A DNA stretch of 64,000 bases. It comes from Streptomyces decoyicus (GTDB lineage: Bacteria > Actinomycetota > Actinomycetes > Streptomycetales > Streptomycetaceae). The notes under the pieces were generated by a model. That model was not told the origin of the DNA. It did no database searches and was given only the letters and a program-made list of their open reading frames with translations. Made by a program: the position numbers and the translations under genes. The DNA lies in NCBI RefSeq assembly GCF_019880305.1, contig NZ_CP082301.1:5394001-5458000 (forward strand). Reading direction: 5' to 3'. Shown here one piece after another: positions 1 to 8,303 of this stretch (the first letter of the stretch is position 1; each line of letters opens with the position of its first letter).

Positions 1-379
1 CGTCCGTGCGCTTCAGCTCGCGTACCTTCGCCACCGGGTCGGTGGCCACCAGCTCCACCGCCGGGTCCGGGCTCTGCTCCATGGTCCGGGAGAAGACGAG
101 GTGCCGCAGGTGGGGGTAGGCGTCGGTGAGGCCGGCCCGGAGGCCGATCTCGTAGGTGCGGCGGCCTTCCAGGACGGTGTCGAAGCGGGTGCCCTCGTCC
201 GTGATGCCCAGTGCCGACCGGGCGTGGACGGGGAGGATCTCCGGGAGTTCGGCGGCCAGATGCTTGAGGTAGTCGTCGGCGATCGGCCAGAAGCCGTCCG
301 GGCCGGTGGGGTCCGTGCCGTCAGGGCCGGCGAGGAAGCCGTCGAGGGTGGAAGCGATGCAGTAGACGAGCCGGCGCAT
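1..379 (-). CDS. Dihydrofolate reductase-family protein (RibD C-terminal type), truncated by window edge
   Basis: The reading frame opens at ATG 379 (MRRLVYCIASTLDGF) and stays open for 126 codons to the window edge, so the C-terminus is missing. The N-terminal 'STLDGFLAGPDG' motif, the later 'LEGRRTYEIG' and 'HLVFSRTM' strands are the usual pattern of DHFR/RibD-C domain reductases, which bind NADPH. The substrate of this stand-alone family is generally unknown. A purine-rich stretch (GGGGGAC) sits just upstream. It lies 57 bases downstream of the permease stop at 437 on the same strand, so it may be the last gene of that transcript. The family call is firm; the function is not. Confidence 0.75.
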   Translation of the reverse strand, partial: MRRLVYCIASTLDGFLAGPDGTDPTGPDGFWPIADDYLKHLAAELPEILPVHARSALGITDEGTRFDTVLEGRRTYEIGLRAGLTDAYPHLRHLVFSRTMEQSPDPAVELVATDPVAKVRELKRTD

Positions 380-436
380 GAAGGGTCCCCCTTGGGCAGT
401 TGGCGGGCACTGCTGTGGCGAAATGATCTCGCAGAT

Positions 437-2848
437 TCATTCCGCACGCAGCCCATCCGGACGCATCAGGCGCCACAGCAGCGGCAGGGAGAGCACGGTG
501 ACGCCGAGGACGACGGCCGCCGCGGTGCCGGTGAGGACGAGGATGTCCCACCAGTCGGCCTGCAAGGGGCGGTTGGCCAGGTGGAGGAGCAGCGAGCCGA
601 GGGCCAGTCCGCAGCCGAGCGCCAGCGCCAGGCCGAGGGCCACCGGGACGGCCGTCTGCCACAGGACCGAGCGGCCCAGCACGGCGCGCGGGGTGCCGAG
701 GGCGTCCAGGGCGGACAACACCCGTGCGCGGTCGCGGAGTTGTTCCAGGGCGGTGATCAGCAGACCGCAGCCGATCAGCAGCAGCACGGCGGCGGCGCAG
801 GCGGTCAGGCCGTGGCGGGCGGCGTCGAGGGTGTCGATGTCGGTGATGCTGCCGAAGCCGAAGGTGGTGAAGTAGATCTGCGGGGAGATCGCGGCGGCCG
901 TGTTGCGGACGTATTCGATCGCGTCCGGGGTGTGCGGGTCGAGCCGTAGCAGGACGGCGACGTGGGGGTGGCGCAGCAGCGTGGGGGGCAGGGCCTCCGG
1001 GGTGGCGAGCAGGCCGGGGGTGAGGAAGGCGGGCCTGAGGCCGGAGGGCTTGGGGGTGGCGGGGCGGGCGGTGCGCGGGACGGACCAGAGGGCGGGGGCC
1101 CGGTGGTCGCTGCGGCTGCCGACCGGGTCGAGGGCCAGCCGTTCCCCCGGGCGCGGGTGGGAAGGGCCCTCGGGGTCCTTGACGAGGAAGACACTGCCCT
1201 GGGAACAGGCGCCGATATCGGCGAGTTGGCGCAGGGTGGCGCAGTCGGCGACGGCCACCGGATACGGCTCGGGGTCGTCGCCCTCGCCGGGCGCGGTATG
1301 CGCCTGGGCCAGGTGGTGGCGGGCGGAGTCCGCGTAGCCGGAGACCACGGTGTGCGCCGTGCGGACACCCACGGCCGCGCGCAGCCGGGCGTACATTTCC
1401 GGGGCACGGGCGGCGGGAACCGTGTCGTCGCGCGCGTCGACGACGGTCCATGCGGGGCCGCGCGGCTGCTCGTCGGGGCTCTGGGCGCCGGTCAGCAGCA
1501 GCTGTACGGCGAGGGCACCGGCCACCGCGACGGTGATCCCGCTGACCGAACGGCCGGCCGCGGTGCTGCTCAACTGGAGGCGCCGCACCGCAAGGTGCCA
1601 GGACGGGCCGCCTGGACCCGCGCCGGTCAGGCGGCCCACCACGGCGTCCACCAGCCACGGCAGCAGCGCCGCCACGCCCAGCAGAAGCAGCGCGACACCG
1701 AGGATCACCTGGGCGTTGGCGGCGTCGCCGCCGCCCAGCCCGAAGAGCGCCTGCGGCAGCAGCAGCACCACTCCGGCGACCGGCAGCAGCAGCCGCCACC
1801 ACAGCCGGCGGCGCGACGGCGGAGCCGTGCGGGTGACGCCCAGCGGCTCGACGGTGACCCGCCGCATGGTGACCAGCGTGACGCCGACCGAACAGAGCGG
1901 GACGGCCAGCGCGACGCATCCGGCGAGCACGGCATCCGGCGCCACATCGGAAGGGAACACGCCGATCCCGAGAAGGGAGATGCCGGCGAGCGGGACCCGG
2001 CCGGCCAGGAAGATCGCGGCGCCGGTGAGCAGCCCGAACAGCGCACCGGCCAGCGCCTCGCCGGCGGCGATCCGCCGGGTGGCGGCCCGGTCCGCGCCGA
2101 CCAGCCGCAGCGCGGCGAGCCGCCGGTCGCGGCGCTCCCCGCCGAAGCGCACCGCGGTCGCGACGAAGACGGCGACGGGAGCCAGCAGCGCGACACAGCT
2201 CACGATGATGACCAGCACCACCAGGGGACTTGCCCGGAACGGGGCCCCGCGGTCACCGAAGGCGGTGATCCGCTCGACGCCGTCGCCGGGCCGCCGCAGG
2301 TCGTCGCTGCCTTGGTAGAAGAGGAGTTCACCGGGGTACGTGAGCCCCGGGTCGCCGATCGTGGCGGTGATCCGCAGATGTGGGAAGCGCTTCTTGAGCA
2401 GTGCGCCCTCGGGTGCGGACAGCAGATCCGACAGGGCGGGGGAGACGGCCATGTCGCCGGGCCCCGGCAGCCGGGACAGGCCCGGCGGTACGGGCGCGCG
2501 GGGCCCCTCGGCCGCCAGGATCCGGCCGTACACCGGCCGATCGCGGTAGGTACTGCCGGACGGGGCGGTGAGCAGGGTCCGGTCCGAGGGGCCGGTCCCC
2601 TCCACGGCGGGTACGACGGTGCGGGCCCGCTGCCGGTCCATGGCGGCGTTCCATATGTTCGGGACGGCCGTCGCCAGCAGCAGCACGGCGACGCCCAGCC
2701 CGACGCCGAGCGCGGTCAGCGCCGTACGGATCCAGCCCTCGCGGCCGCCGGTGACGGCGAACCGGGCGCCCATGGCGAGGTCGGCGCCCCAGCGGCGGAC
2801 GGTCGCGTCCCGGGCCGGACGGGAAGTACCGGGCATCGGCGCGCTCAC
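437..2848 (-). CDS. FtsX-like ABC transporter permease (second of two paralogues)
   Basis: Large ABC permease of the FtsX/MacB type, about 803 residues. An N-terminal membrane segment follows the conserved 'GGREGWIRTALTALGVGLGVAVLL' region and precedes an extracytoplasmic domain. A first FtsX core of three helices follows (about residues 210-370), then helices near 420-480, a second extracytoplasmic domain, and a final FtsX core ending in 'LSLPLLWRLMRPDGLRAE'. The GTG start at 2848 overlaps the TGA of the upstream permease (GTGA), which decides the start against the internal ATG at 2836. It is clearly paralogous to the upstream gene along its whole length. It works with the ATPase at 5268-5957. 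The substrate is unknown; such units often export lipids or peptides, or resist envelope-active agents. Confidence 0.88.
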   Translation of the reverse strand: MSAPMPGTSRPARDATVRRWGADLAMGARFAVTGGREGWIRTALTALGVGLGVAVLLLATAVPNIWNAAMDRQRARTVVPAVEGTGPSDRTLLTAPSGSTYRDRPVYGRILAAEGPRAPVPPGLSRLPGPGDMAVSPALSDLLSAPEGALLKKRFPHLRITATIGDPGLTYPGELLFYQGSDDLRRPGDGVERITAFGDRGAPFRASPLVVLVIIVSCVALLAPVAVFVATAVRFGGERRDRRLAALRLVGADRAATRRIAAGEALAGALFGLLTGAAIFLAGRVPLAGISLLGIGVFPSDVAPDAVLAGCVALAVPLCSVGVTLVTMRRVTVEPLGVTRTAPPSRRRLWWRLLLPVAGVVLLLPQALFGLGGGDAANAQVILGVALLLLGVAALLPWLVDAVVGRLTGAGPGGPSWHLAVRRLQLSSTAAGRSVSGITVAVAGALAVQLLLTGAQSPDEQPRGPAWTVVDARDDTVPAARAPEMYARLRAAVGVRTAHTVVSGYADSARHHLAQAHTAPGEGDDPEPYPVAVADCATLRQLADIGACSQGSVFLVKDPEGPSHPRPGERLALDPVGSRSDHRAPALWSVPRTARPATPKPSGLRPAFLTPGLLATPEALPPTLLRHPHVAVLLRLDPHTPDAIEYVRNTAAAISPQIYFTTFGFGSITDIDTLDAARHGLTACAAAVLLLIGCGLLITALEQLRDRARVLSALDALGTPRAVLGRSVLWQTAVPVALGLALALGCGLALGSLLLHLANRPLQADWWDILVLTGTAAAVVLGVTVLSLPLLWRLMRPDGLRAE

Positions 2849-5271
2849 TCCGTCCGCAGCCCGTCGGGCCGCATCATCCGCCACAGCGGCGGCAGGCTCA
2901 GCAGCGTCACGAAGAGGATCATTCCGCCGCCGATGCCGGTGATCCCCGCCACCACCGGCCAGTCGACCGTCACCACGCTGTCGATCATCGTCAGCAGCAG
3001 CGCCCCCAGCGTCAGTCCGCAGCCCAGCGCCAGGCCCAGGCCGAGCGCGACCGGGAGGGCGGTCTGCCACAGCACCGACCAGCCCAGGGTGGCGCGGCGG
3101 GTGCCGTACGCGTCGAGGGCGGACAGCAGCCGGCGGCGCTCGTGGAGCTGCTCGACGGTGGAGATGATCAGGCCCGAGCCGATCAGCAGCAGCGTGAGGA
3201 CGGCGCCGGCGAACAGGCCGTCGCGGACGCTGGAGTACTGCTCGTCATGCGGATTGTCGAGGGCGGAGGACTCGTTCATCGTCGGGTCGATATGGGCCAC
3301 GGTGTTGCGGATGTGCTCCACGGCGTCCCGGGTGCCGCGATCGAAATCGATCTTGATCTCCGTGGTGGGGTGGTTGAACCGGCCCGTGTCGACCGCGGAC
3401 GGCGTGGCCAGCAGGTCGTACGGGACGCGGTCGGGGCTGCGTCCGCGGTCGAGCAGCCGGACACCGCGGGCCGACCCGGGGATCGTCCAGGGGCGCGGTG
3501 TCTGCGGATCTTCGGTGGCGTACGGGGGGTTGAGGCTGATCCGCGCCCCGGGCACGAGCGCGGGGTCCCGGCGCGGGGCATCGGTGACGAACACCTCGCC
3601 GTCCCGGCAGGAGTCCAGACGGGCCAGTTTGCGCAGCTCGGCGCAGTCGGCCACGGCGATCGTCGAGTTCGGTGCGTCGGCCGGGGCGGGCCCGGCGGAC
3701 GGCAGCCGGCCGACGTTCGCGTCGATCGTGCCGCGGACCGCCGTCACCCCCGGGGTGGCGCGCAGCGCGGTGAGCGCCCGCTGGGTCTGCGGCCAGCCCT
3801 CGGCGTTGCCCCACAGGCCGATCCGCGGGAGCTTGCCGGACTCCGCGTACGCCTGGGCGTAGCCGGCCTGCATACCGGTCATCAGCATATGGATGGCGAT
3901 CGCGCCGGCCACCGCGACGGTGATGCCGCTGACCGCGCGGGTGGCCGAGCCGCTGCTCAACTGGAGGCGTCGGACGGCGAGTTGCCAGGGGACCGGGCCG
4001 CCGCGCAGCCTGGCCACCACCGCGTCCACCAGCCAGGGAAGCAGGACGGTGACGCCGAACAGCAGCAGCATCGAGCCGGTCGCGAGCCGGAAGGTGTTGA
4101 GCGGGGTGTCGCGCCACGGCTGCGTCCGGGCCAGCGGCACCAGCAGCAGAGCGCCCACGGCGGGCAGCGCCAGCCGCCACCACAGCCGGCGGCGGACCGT
4201 GGGCCGGTTGCGGACGATGCCCAGCGGCTCGACGGTGACGCCGCGCTGCGCGAACAGCGTCACCACGACCGCCGCCGTCGGCACGAGTACGGCGACCAGC
4301 GCCGCGGCGAGCGGGGCGGGGGCCACGTCCGAGGGGAAGACGTTGACGCCCCACAGGGTGACCACCGAAGCGAACCGCCGGGCACCCAGGAACAGCGCCC
4401 CGCCGGCCATCAGCCCCAGCAGCGAACCGAACAGCGCCTCACCGGAGGCGATCCGGCGGGTCGTCCGGACATCGGCGCCGACCAGCCGGAGCGCGGCCAG
4501 CCGGCGTTCCCGGCGCTCGTTGCCGAACCGTACGGAGGTGCCGATGAAGACCATCATGGGCGTCATCAGCGCCACACACGTCATGATCACGAGGAGTACG
4601 ACGGGGGCCCGCATCGGCGGCGGTTGCCAGTTCTTGCCGAAATGGTCGATGCGATAGGCGTCGGGCGCCTTGAGCGTGGCGCCCTGCGCGAGGTAGGTGA
4701 GCTCCTGCGGGCCGCTCAGACCGTCGTCGCCGATCACGCCGGCCACCTGGTAGTCCAGCCGGCCGCGCAGCAGCGCACCGTCGGGGGAGGCCAGCAGCTT
4801 TTTGAGGGCCGGGGAGACCAGCATCCGTCCGGGGCCGGGGAGATGGCCGATGCCGGGGGGTACGGGCGGATGCGCGCCGTCGGGGCGGACCAGGCGGCCG
4901 CGGATCGGCGCACCGCGGAAGGTGGTGTCGGCCGAGGTGTAGAGCACGGTGCGGTCGGAGGGCGGGGGAGCGTGGGCCTGGCCCAGGTTCTCGCGGGCCT
5001 TCCCCCGGCCGTGCCAGGAGTCCAGCAGGGGCGGTACCGACGAGCAGAGCAGCAGCACGGCCACACCCAGGGCCACGCCGGCGGCGGTCAGTGCCGTACG
5101 GATCCAGCCCTCGCGGCCGCCGCCCGCCGCGAACCGCATCCCCATCGCGAGGTCACGGGCCCAGGTCACGGGGCCGGTGCGCGTGGCGGCGAGCGGGTCC
5201 CGGGGCGCGGGAGCGGCCGGTGTGCCCCCGCCGTCACGGCCGCGGCCGGTGTGCGAGCGCAGCAGGCTCAT
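2845..5271 (-). CDS. FtsX-like ABC transporter permease (first of two paralogues)
   Basis: About 808 residues with the same architecture as its downstream paralogue: a short basic N-terminus, 'FAAGGGREGWIRTALTAAG' leading into the first membrane helix, an extracytoplasmic domain, an FtsX core, a middle helix block, a second extracytoplasmic domain, and a C-terminal FtsX core ending in 'LLSLPPLWRMMRPDGLRTE'. ATG 5271 overlaps the TGA of the ATPase gene (ATGA), which fixes the start. A longer upstream frame has low-complexity sequence antisense to the ATPase and was rejected. The pair probably forms the heterodimeric membrane part of one transporter (inference from tandem arrangement and one shared ATPase). 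The degraded copy at 6597-6730 matches this gene's 3' end best. Confidence 0.88.
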   Translation of the reverse strand: MSLLRSHTGRGRDGGGTPAAPAPRDPLAATRTGPVTWARDLAMGMRFAAGGGREGWIRTALTAAGVALGVAVLLLCSSVPPLLDSWHGRGKARENLGQAHAPPPSDRTVLYTSADTTFRGAPIRGRLVRPDGAHPPVPPGIGHLPGPGRMLVSPALKKLLASPDGALLRGRLDYQVAGVIGDDGLSGPQELTYLAQGATLKAPDAYRIDHFGKNWQPPPMRAPVVLLVIMTCVALMTPMMVFIGTSVRFGNERRERRLAALRLVGADVRTTRRIASGEALFGSLLGLMAGGALFLGARRFASVVTLWGVNVFPSDVAPAPLAAALVAVLVPTAAVVVTLFAQRGVTVEPLGIVRNRPTVRRRLWWRLALPAVGALLLVPLARTQPWRDTPLNTFRLATGSMLLLFGVTVLLPWLVDAVVARLRGGPVPWQLAVRRLQLSSGSATRAVSGITVAVAGAIAIHMLMTGMQAGYAQAYAESGKLPRIGLWGNAEGWPQTQRALTALRATPGVTAVRGTIDANVGRLPSAGPAPADAPNSTIAVADCAELRKLARLDSCRDGEVFVTDAPRRDPALVPGARISLNPPYATEDPQTPRPWTIPGSARGVRLLDRGRSPDRVPYDLLATPSAVDTGRFNHPTTEIKIDFDRGTRDAVEHIRNTVAHIDPTMNESSALDNPHDEQYSSVRDGLFAGAVLTLLLIGSGLIISTVEQLHERRRLLSALDAYGTRRATLGWSVLWQTALPVALGLGLALGCGLTLGALLLTMIDSVVTVDWPVVAGITGIGGGMILFVTLLSLPPLWRMMRPDGLRTE

Positions 5272-5957
5272 ATCAAGCCCGCCAGCATGTCCTTCACTTT
5301 GCCGTCGCGGACGACGATCTCCCGGTCGGAGTAGGCGGCGACCCGGGCCTCGTGGGTGACCAGGACGACCGCGGCGTGGGTGTCGCGGGCGGCGTTGGTC
5401 AGCAGGGTCAGGACGCGTTCGCCGTTGAGCGAGTCCAGGGCGCCGGTGGGCTCGTCCGCGAAGATGACCCGTGGCCGGGTGGCGAGGGCGCGGGCGACCG
5501 CGATCCGCTGGCCCTGGCCGCCGGATATCTCGCCGGGCCGTTGGCCGTGCGCTTTCTCGACCTCCAGCCGCTCCAGCCACTCGCGGGCCTGGCGCTCGGC
5601 CTCCTTGCGCTTGGTGCCGTTCAGCCGCAGCGGCAGGGCGACATTCTCCAGGGCCGTCAACTCCGGCACCAGCTGGCCGAATTGGAAGACGAAGCCGAAG
5701 TCCGTACGGCGCAGGGCGCTGCGCTGGGCGTCGCTCAGGGCGGTGAGCGTGTGCGGGCCGTAGCGGACGGTGCCGGAGTCCGGGCTGATGATCCCGGCGA
5801 GGCAGTGCAGCAGGGTCGATTTGCCGGAGCCGGAGGGGCCCATGACGGCGACGACCTCGCCCGGGTGGATCGAGAACTCCGCGCCGTCCAGTGCCGGTGT
5901 CGCCCCGTAGGTCTTGTGCAGCCCCTCCGCCGCGAGCAGGGATCCCTCCGGCGTCAT
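5268..5957 (-). CDS. ABC transporter ATP-binding protein (MacB/LolD type)
   Basis: 229 residues, typical size for the ATPase that pairs with FtsX permeases. Visible motifs are Walker A 'GPSGSGKS' (40-47), Q-loop 'FVFQFGQL' (about 89-96), signature 'SGGQGQR' (145-151; the middle Q of the usual SGGQQQR is G), Walker B 'VIFADEPTGALDS' (164-176) and the switch histidine in 'LVTHE' (199-203). The ATG at 5957 overlaps the stop of the PadR gene and the gene's own stop overlaps the first permease, so translation is coupled along the operon padR-ATPase-permease-permease. It energises transport by the two permeases at the cytoplasmic face. Confidence 0.92.
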   Translation of the reverse strand: MTPEGSLLAAEGLHKTYGATPALDGAEFSIHPGEVVAVMGPSGSGKSTLLHCLAGIISPDSGTVRYGPHTLTALSDAQRSALRRTDFGFVFQFGQLVPELTALENVALPLRLNGTKRKEAERQAREWLERLEVEKAHGQRPGEISGGQGQRIAVARALATRPRVIFADEPTGALDSLNGERVLTLLTNAARDTHAAVVLVTHEARVAAYSDREIVVRDGKVKDMLAGLI

Positions 5958-6478
5958 ACGCGGACCGCCTCCGCCAGCTTGTCGAGCCGGGCGGCGGTCA
6001 GCTCCAGCCAGCGCAGATCGGCCTCGAGGTGGAAGAGGGCGTGGTCGCAGATCAGCTGGTCGGCGAGGTCGCCGGTGCGCTTGCGCTCGGTCAGCCCGCG
6101 CATCAGCCGCAGATGTTCGGCGCGCTGGGAATCCAGCAGTTCGGCGGCGTTGCGGTCGGTCATCAGGGCCAGGACGATCTTGGTGTAGAGCGTCGACTGG
6201 AGGTACGGCTCGGGCTTCTCCGGGCGGGCCAGCCACTGGGCGACGTCCGTGATCCCGGCGTCCGTGATCGCGTACCGCTTGCGCTCCGGACCGGCGCCGG
6301 CCTCCACGGCGTCCACCTCGACCAGGCCGTTCTTCAGCAGCCGGGACATCGTGGAGTAGACCTGCCCGTAGTGCAACGGGCGGTCGTGGCCGAAGTGTTC
6401 GTCGAAGGCCCGCTTGAGGTCGTAGCCATGGCGGGGGCCGGACTCCAGGAGGCCCAGCAGCGTATGACCGATTGACAT
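5954..6478 (-). CDS. PadR-family transcriptional regulator
   Basis: 174 residues: an N-terminal winged helix of the PadR type (MSIGHTLLGLLESGPRHGYDLKRAF, then 'YGQVYSTMSRLLKNGLVEV' and 'RKRYAITDAG'), followed by a helical C-terminal dimerisation region (about 85-174) of the PadR_C/Vir_act type. It is the promoter-proximal gene of a four-gene operon with an ABC exporter, the classic layout of a local ligand-responsive repressor (LmrR-like). Three TGTATA-like repeats lie just upstream and are the likely operator. The inducing compound cannot be read from sequence. Confidence 0.9.
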   Translation of the reverse strand: MSIGHTLLGLLESGPRHGYDLKRAFDEHFGHDRPLHYGQVYSTMSRLLKNGLVEVDAVEAGAGPERKRYAITDAGITDVAQWLARPEKPEPYLQSTLYTKIVLALMTDRNAAELLDSQRAEHLRLMRGLTERKRTGDLADQLICDHALFHLEADLRWLELTAARLDKLAEAVRV

Positions 6479-6499
6479 GCGGACCACCTTACTCGTGGG

Positions 6500-6529
6500 T
6501 GTATTGCCGGTGTATACGCGTGCTGTATA
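6500..6529 (-). promoter_or_regulatory. Candidate PadR operator/promoter: three TGTATA-type direct repeats
   Basis: Within 60 bases upstream of the PadR start the plus strand carries TGTATT (6500-6505), TGTATA (6511-6516) and TGTATA (6524-6529), spaced 11 and 13 bases apart. They are A/T-rich in an otherwise very G+C-rich region and include the palindrome GTATAC. On the minus strand these hexamers also resemble -10 elements. Autoregulation by the PadR protein is an inference from position and family habit. Confidence 0.5.
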
Positions 6530-6596
6530 GCGGCTGCGCGGGTGAGCCGGGCCCCCGGCCGGGGCTCGGGGCGCGGGCAACGGGGCATCCCCGGGC

Positions 6597-6730
6597 GCAC
6601 TCCGTACGCACCCGTCCGGGCGCATCGGCCGCCACGGCGGCGGCAGGCTCAGCAGGGCGGCGACCAGGGCGCGACCGCCGGCCTCGGCGGCACCACACAG
6701 GCCACGAGGACGGTGACACCGAGCTCTGCA
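6597..6730 (-). pseudogene. Degraded 3' fragment of a third FtsX-like permease gene
   Basis: On the minus strand this stretch encodes 'LLSLPPPWRPMRPDG' in one frame and, further upstream, 'GVTVLVACVV' in another. Both match the extreme C-terminus of the two intact permeases ('LLSLPPLWRMMRPDG'). The DNA itself aligns with the 3' ends of both permease genes from the CACTCCGT... stop region onward. Against the copy at 2845 it has lost a base near 6612, which shifts the frame after MRPDG so that the stop is no longer read. No more than about 45 codons remain and there is no start. It is the relic of a duplicated permease, or of a rearrangement at the left end of this operon. Confidence 0.75.
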
Positions 6731-6764
6731 GGAGATCTGTTCGCACTGTGCATGGAGGGAGCGT

Positions 6765-7028
6765 CTAGTCGCCCTGCTGATCCTTCGGCGGCCGCCCCCG
6801 CCGCGGAATCGCCCCCGCTCCCCGGGGCAGCCGGCCCGCCTCGGACAGCGCCTTGCGGAGCAGGAACTCGATCTGCGCGTTGGCACTGCGCAGCTCGTCG
6901 TCGGCCCACCGTGCCAGCGCGTCATGGATCAACGGGTCCAGCCGCAGCAGCACCTGCTTGCGCTGCTGCGGCCGTCGCGCGGGGGCCCGCTCGCGCTCGG
7001 CGCCGGGCCCCTCGGGTTCGGTGCTCAC
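6765..7028 (-). CDS. Ribbon-helix-helix (Arc/CopG-like) small protein
   Basis: 87 residues. The segment 'RKQVLLRLDPLIHDALARWADDELRSANAQIEFLLRKAL' (about 21-60) is the strand-helix-helix of Arc/MetJ/CopG DNA-binding proteins. The flanks are basic or proline-rich. GTG 7028 overlaps the TGA of the SPFH gene (GTGA), which makes it the translationally coupled second gene of that operon. The longer upstream frame is antisense overlap and was rejected. It is probably a DNA-binding regulator; the palindromes in front of the operon (8044-8078) are candidate sites. It could instead simply be a conserved companion of the SPFH protein. Confidence 0.78.
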   Translation of the reverse strand: MSTEPEGPGAERERAPARRPQQRKQVLLRLDPLIHDALARWADDELRSANAQIEFLLRKALSEAGRLPRGAGAIPRRGRPPKDQQGD

Positions 7029-7996
7029 TGGTAGAGGGAGCCCGTGTTCAGCACCGGCTGGGCGGCCCGGTCGCCGCACAGCACCACCATCAGATTGCTG
7101 ACCATGGCCGCCTTCCGCTCCTCGTCCAGCTCGACGATGCCCTGCTGGCTGATCCGGTCCAGCGCCTGCTCGACCATGCCGACCGCGCCCTCGACGATCT
7201 GCTGGCGGGCCGCGACCACCGCGCCGGCCTGCTGCCGCTGAAGCATCGCCGAGGCGATCTCGGGGGCGTAGGCGAGGTGGCTGAAGCGGGACTCGATGAT
7301 CCGTACGCCGGCGGCCTGGACCCGTGCGGTCAGTTCGAGGGCGAGCTTCTCGGTGATCTCCTCGGCGTTGCCGCGCAGCGAGAGGGCGTTCTCGTCGTGG
7401 GCGTCATAGGGGTACTCGATCGCGATGTGCCGCACGGCCGCCTCGGTCTGGGTGGCGACGAACTCCAGGAAGTCGTCGACCTCGAAGAGCGCCTGGGCGG
7501 TGTCCTCGACCTTCCAGACCACGATCGAGGCCAGCTCGATCGGGTTGCCGTAGGCGTCGTTGACCTTGAGGACCGCGGTCTCGTGGTTGCGCACCCGGGT
7601 GGAGATCTTCCGGGCGCTGGTGAGCGGGTTGACCCAGCGCAGGCCGTCGGTGCGGATGGTGCCGACGTACCGCCCGAAGAGCTGGATGACCCGGGCCTCG
7701 CCGGGCGCGACCATCTTCACGCCGGTCATGCAGAAGAAGGAGCTGAGCAGCAGCAGGACGCCGACGATGATCATCGGCACTCCGGCAGCCTTGTCGCCGC
7801 CGTCGCCGAGTACGCCGCCGATGATGATCACGGCGATGCCCAGTGCCACCCCGAGCACGGTCAGCAGCAGGGCGAGGCCGCCCGCAATGCTGTGCGCCGG
7901 GACCTCGCGGACCTGCGGGCGGGGCATCTCGGGAGCGTCCACGGCGAGGTCCGGGTCGGGGTCGGTGCTGCGGTCGGCCGGTGTCTGATCGGACAT
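7025..7996 (-). CDS. SPFH/band-7 domain membrane protein
   Basis: 323 residues. An acidic N-terminus (1-33) is followed by two hydrophobic segments (about 37-61 and 72-91) and then an SPFH/prohibitin domain beginning 'MVAPGEARVIQLFGRYVGTIRTDGLRWVNP' and running to about 290, with the helical 'MLQRQQAGAVVAARQQIVEGAV' stretch typical of flotillin/stomatin relatives. SPFH proteins oligomerise in the membrane and organise microdomains or protease complexes. ATG 7996 has GGGGA upstream. The coupled downstream gene is a ribbon-helix-helix protein. Family assignment is secure; the partner or client proteins are unknown. Confidence 0.9.
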   Translation of the reverse strand: MSDQTPADRSTDPDPDLAVDAPEMPRPQVREVPAHSIAGGLALLLTVLGVALGIAVIIIGGVLGDGGDKAAGVPMIIVGVLLLLSSFFCMTGVKMVAPGEARVIQLFGRYVGTIRTDGLRWVNPLTSARKISTRVRNHETAVLKVNDAYGNPIELASIVVWKVEDTAQALFEVDDFLEFVATQTEAAVRHIAIEYPYDAHDENALSLRGNAEEITEKLALELTARVQAAGVRIIESRFSHLAYAPEIASAMLQRQQAGAVVAARQQIVEGAVGMVEQALDRISQQGIVELDEERKAAMVSNLMVVLCGDRAAQPVLNTGSLYQ

Positions 7997-8303
7997 GGGG
8001 TCCCCGTTTCTCCCTGTACGGCACGTGATGTCGGCCGCAATGGGTGATGTCACTGGTCTAGCAAAGTGCTATCACTTTAAGCGCGCTTCGGCGGGGTGTC
8101 CAGTGCTCGTACAGGGGGTCTTGGGCGACAAGATCCCAGGTGAGGCGGCAGCGACGCGCAAAACCCACCCCATGGTTCCGTCCAGGCGGGTGCTGTTTGT
8201 CACGTTGGGAAAAGCCTTGATCGATGAGTATTTGTTGACAGATGCGGTGTTAGCTTCAACAGCTGAATTAGCTGGGGGCGGAACGACTGGAGTTGCTGAA
8301 GCG
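7997..8303. other. Divergent intergenic region between SPFH operon and PBP gene
   Basis: About 307 bases with no convincing gene. It must hold promoters for both directions. Next to the SPFH side lie two palindromes (8044-8078, listed separately). On the PBP side a perfect TTGACA occurs at 8235-8240, but no good -10 hexamer follows at 16-18 bases, so I do not call a promoter there. Confidence 0.6.
8044..8078. promoter_or_regulatory. Two palindromes upstream of the SPFH-RHH operon
   Basis: GTGATGTCAC (8044-8053) and AAAGTG-CTAT-CACTTT (8063-8078) are inverted repeats 9 bases apart. They share the half-site AGTG/GTGA with CAC(T) and lie about 50-80 bases before the SPFH start. Their position and symmetry fit operators for a dimeric protein such as the ribbon-helix-helix product of the same operon (inference). 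Confidence 0.5.

Noticed and set aside
962..3862. A 966-codon open frame on the plus strand, and similar giant frames at 8268-11627 (minus) and 52870-55782 (minus)
   Set aside because: They are antisense to clear genes (permeases, PBP and catalase, TypA), have repetitive Gly/Arg/Asp-rich products and show no domain. They arise from the scarcity of stop codons at this G+C content.
8235..8240. Perfect TTGACA upstream of the PBP gene as a promoter -35
   Set aside because: No acceptable -10 hexamer lies 16-18 bases downstream; the nearest TAGCTT is only 10 bases away.
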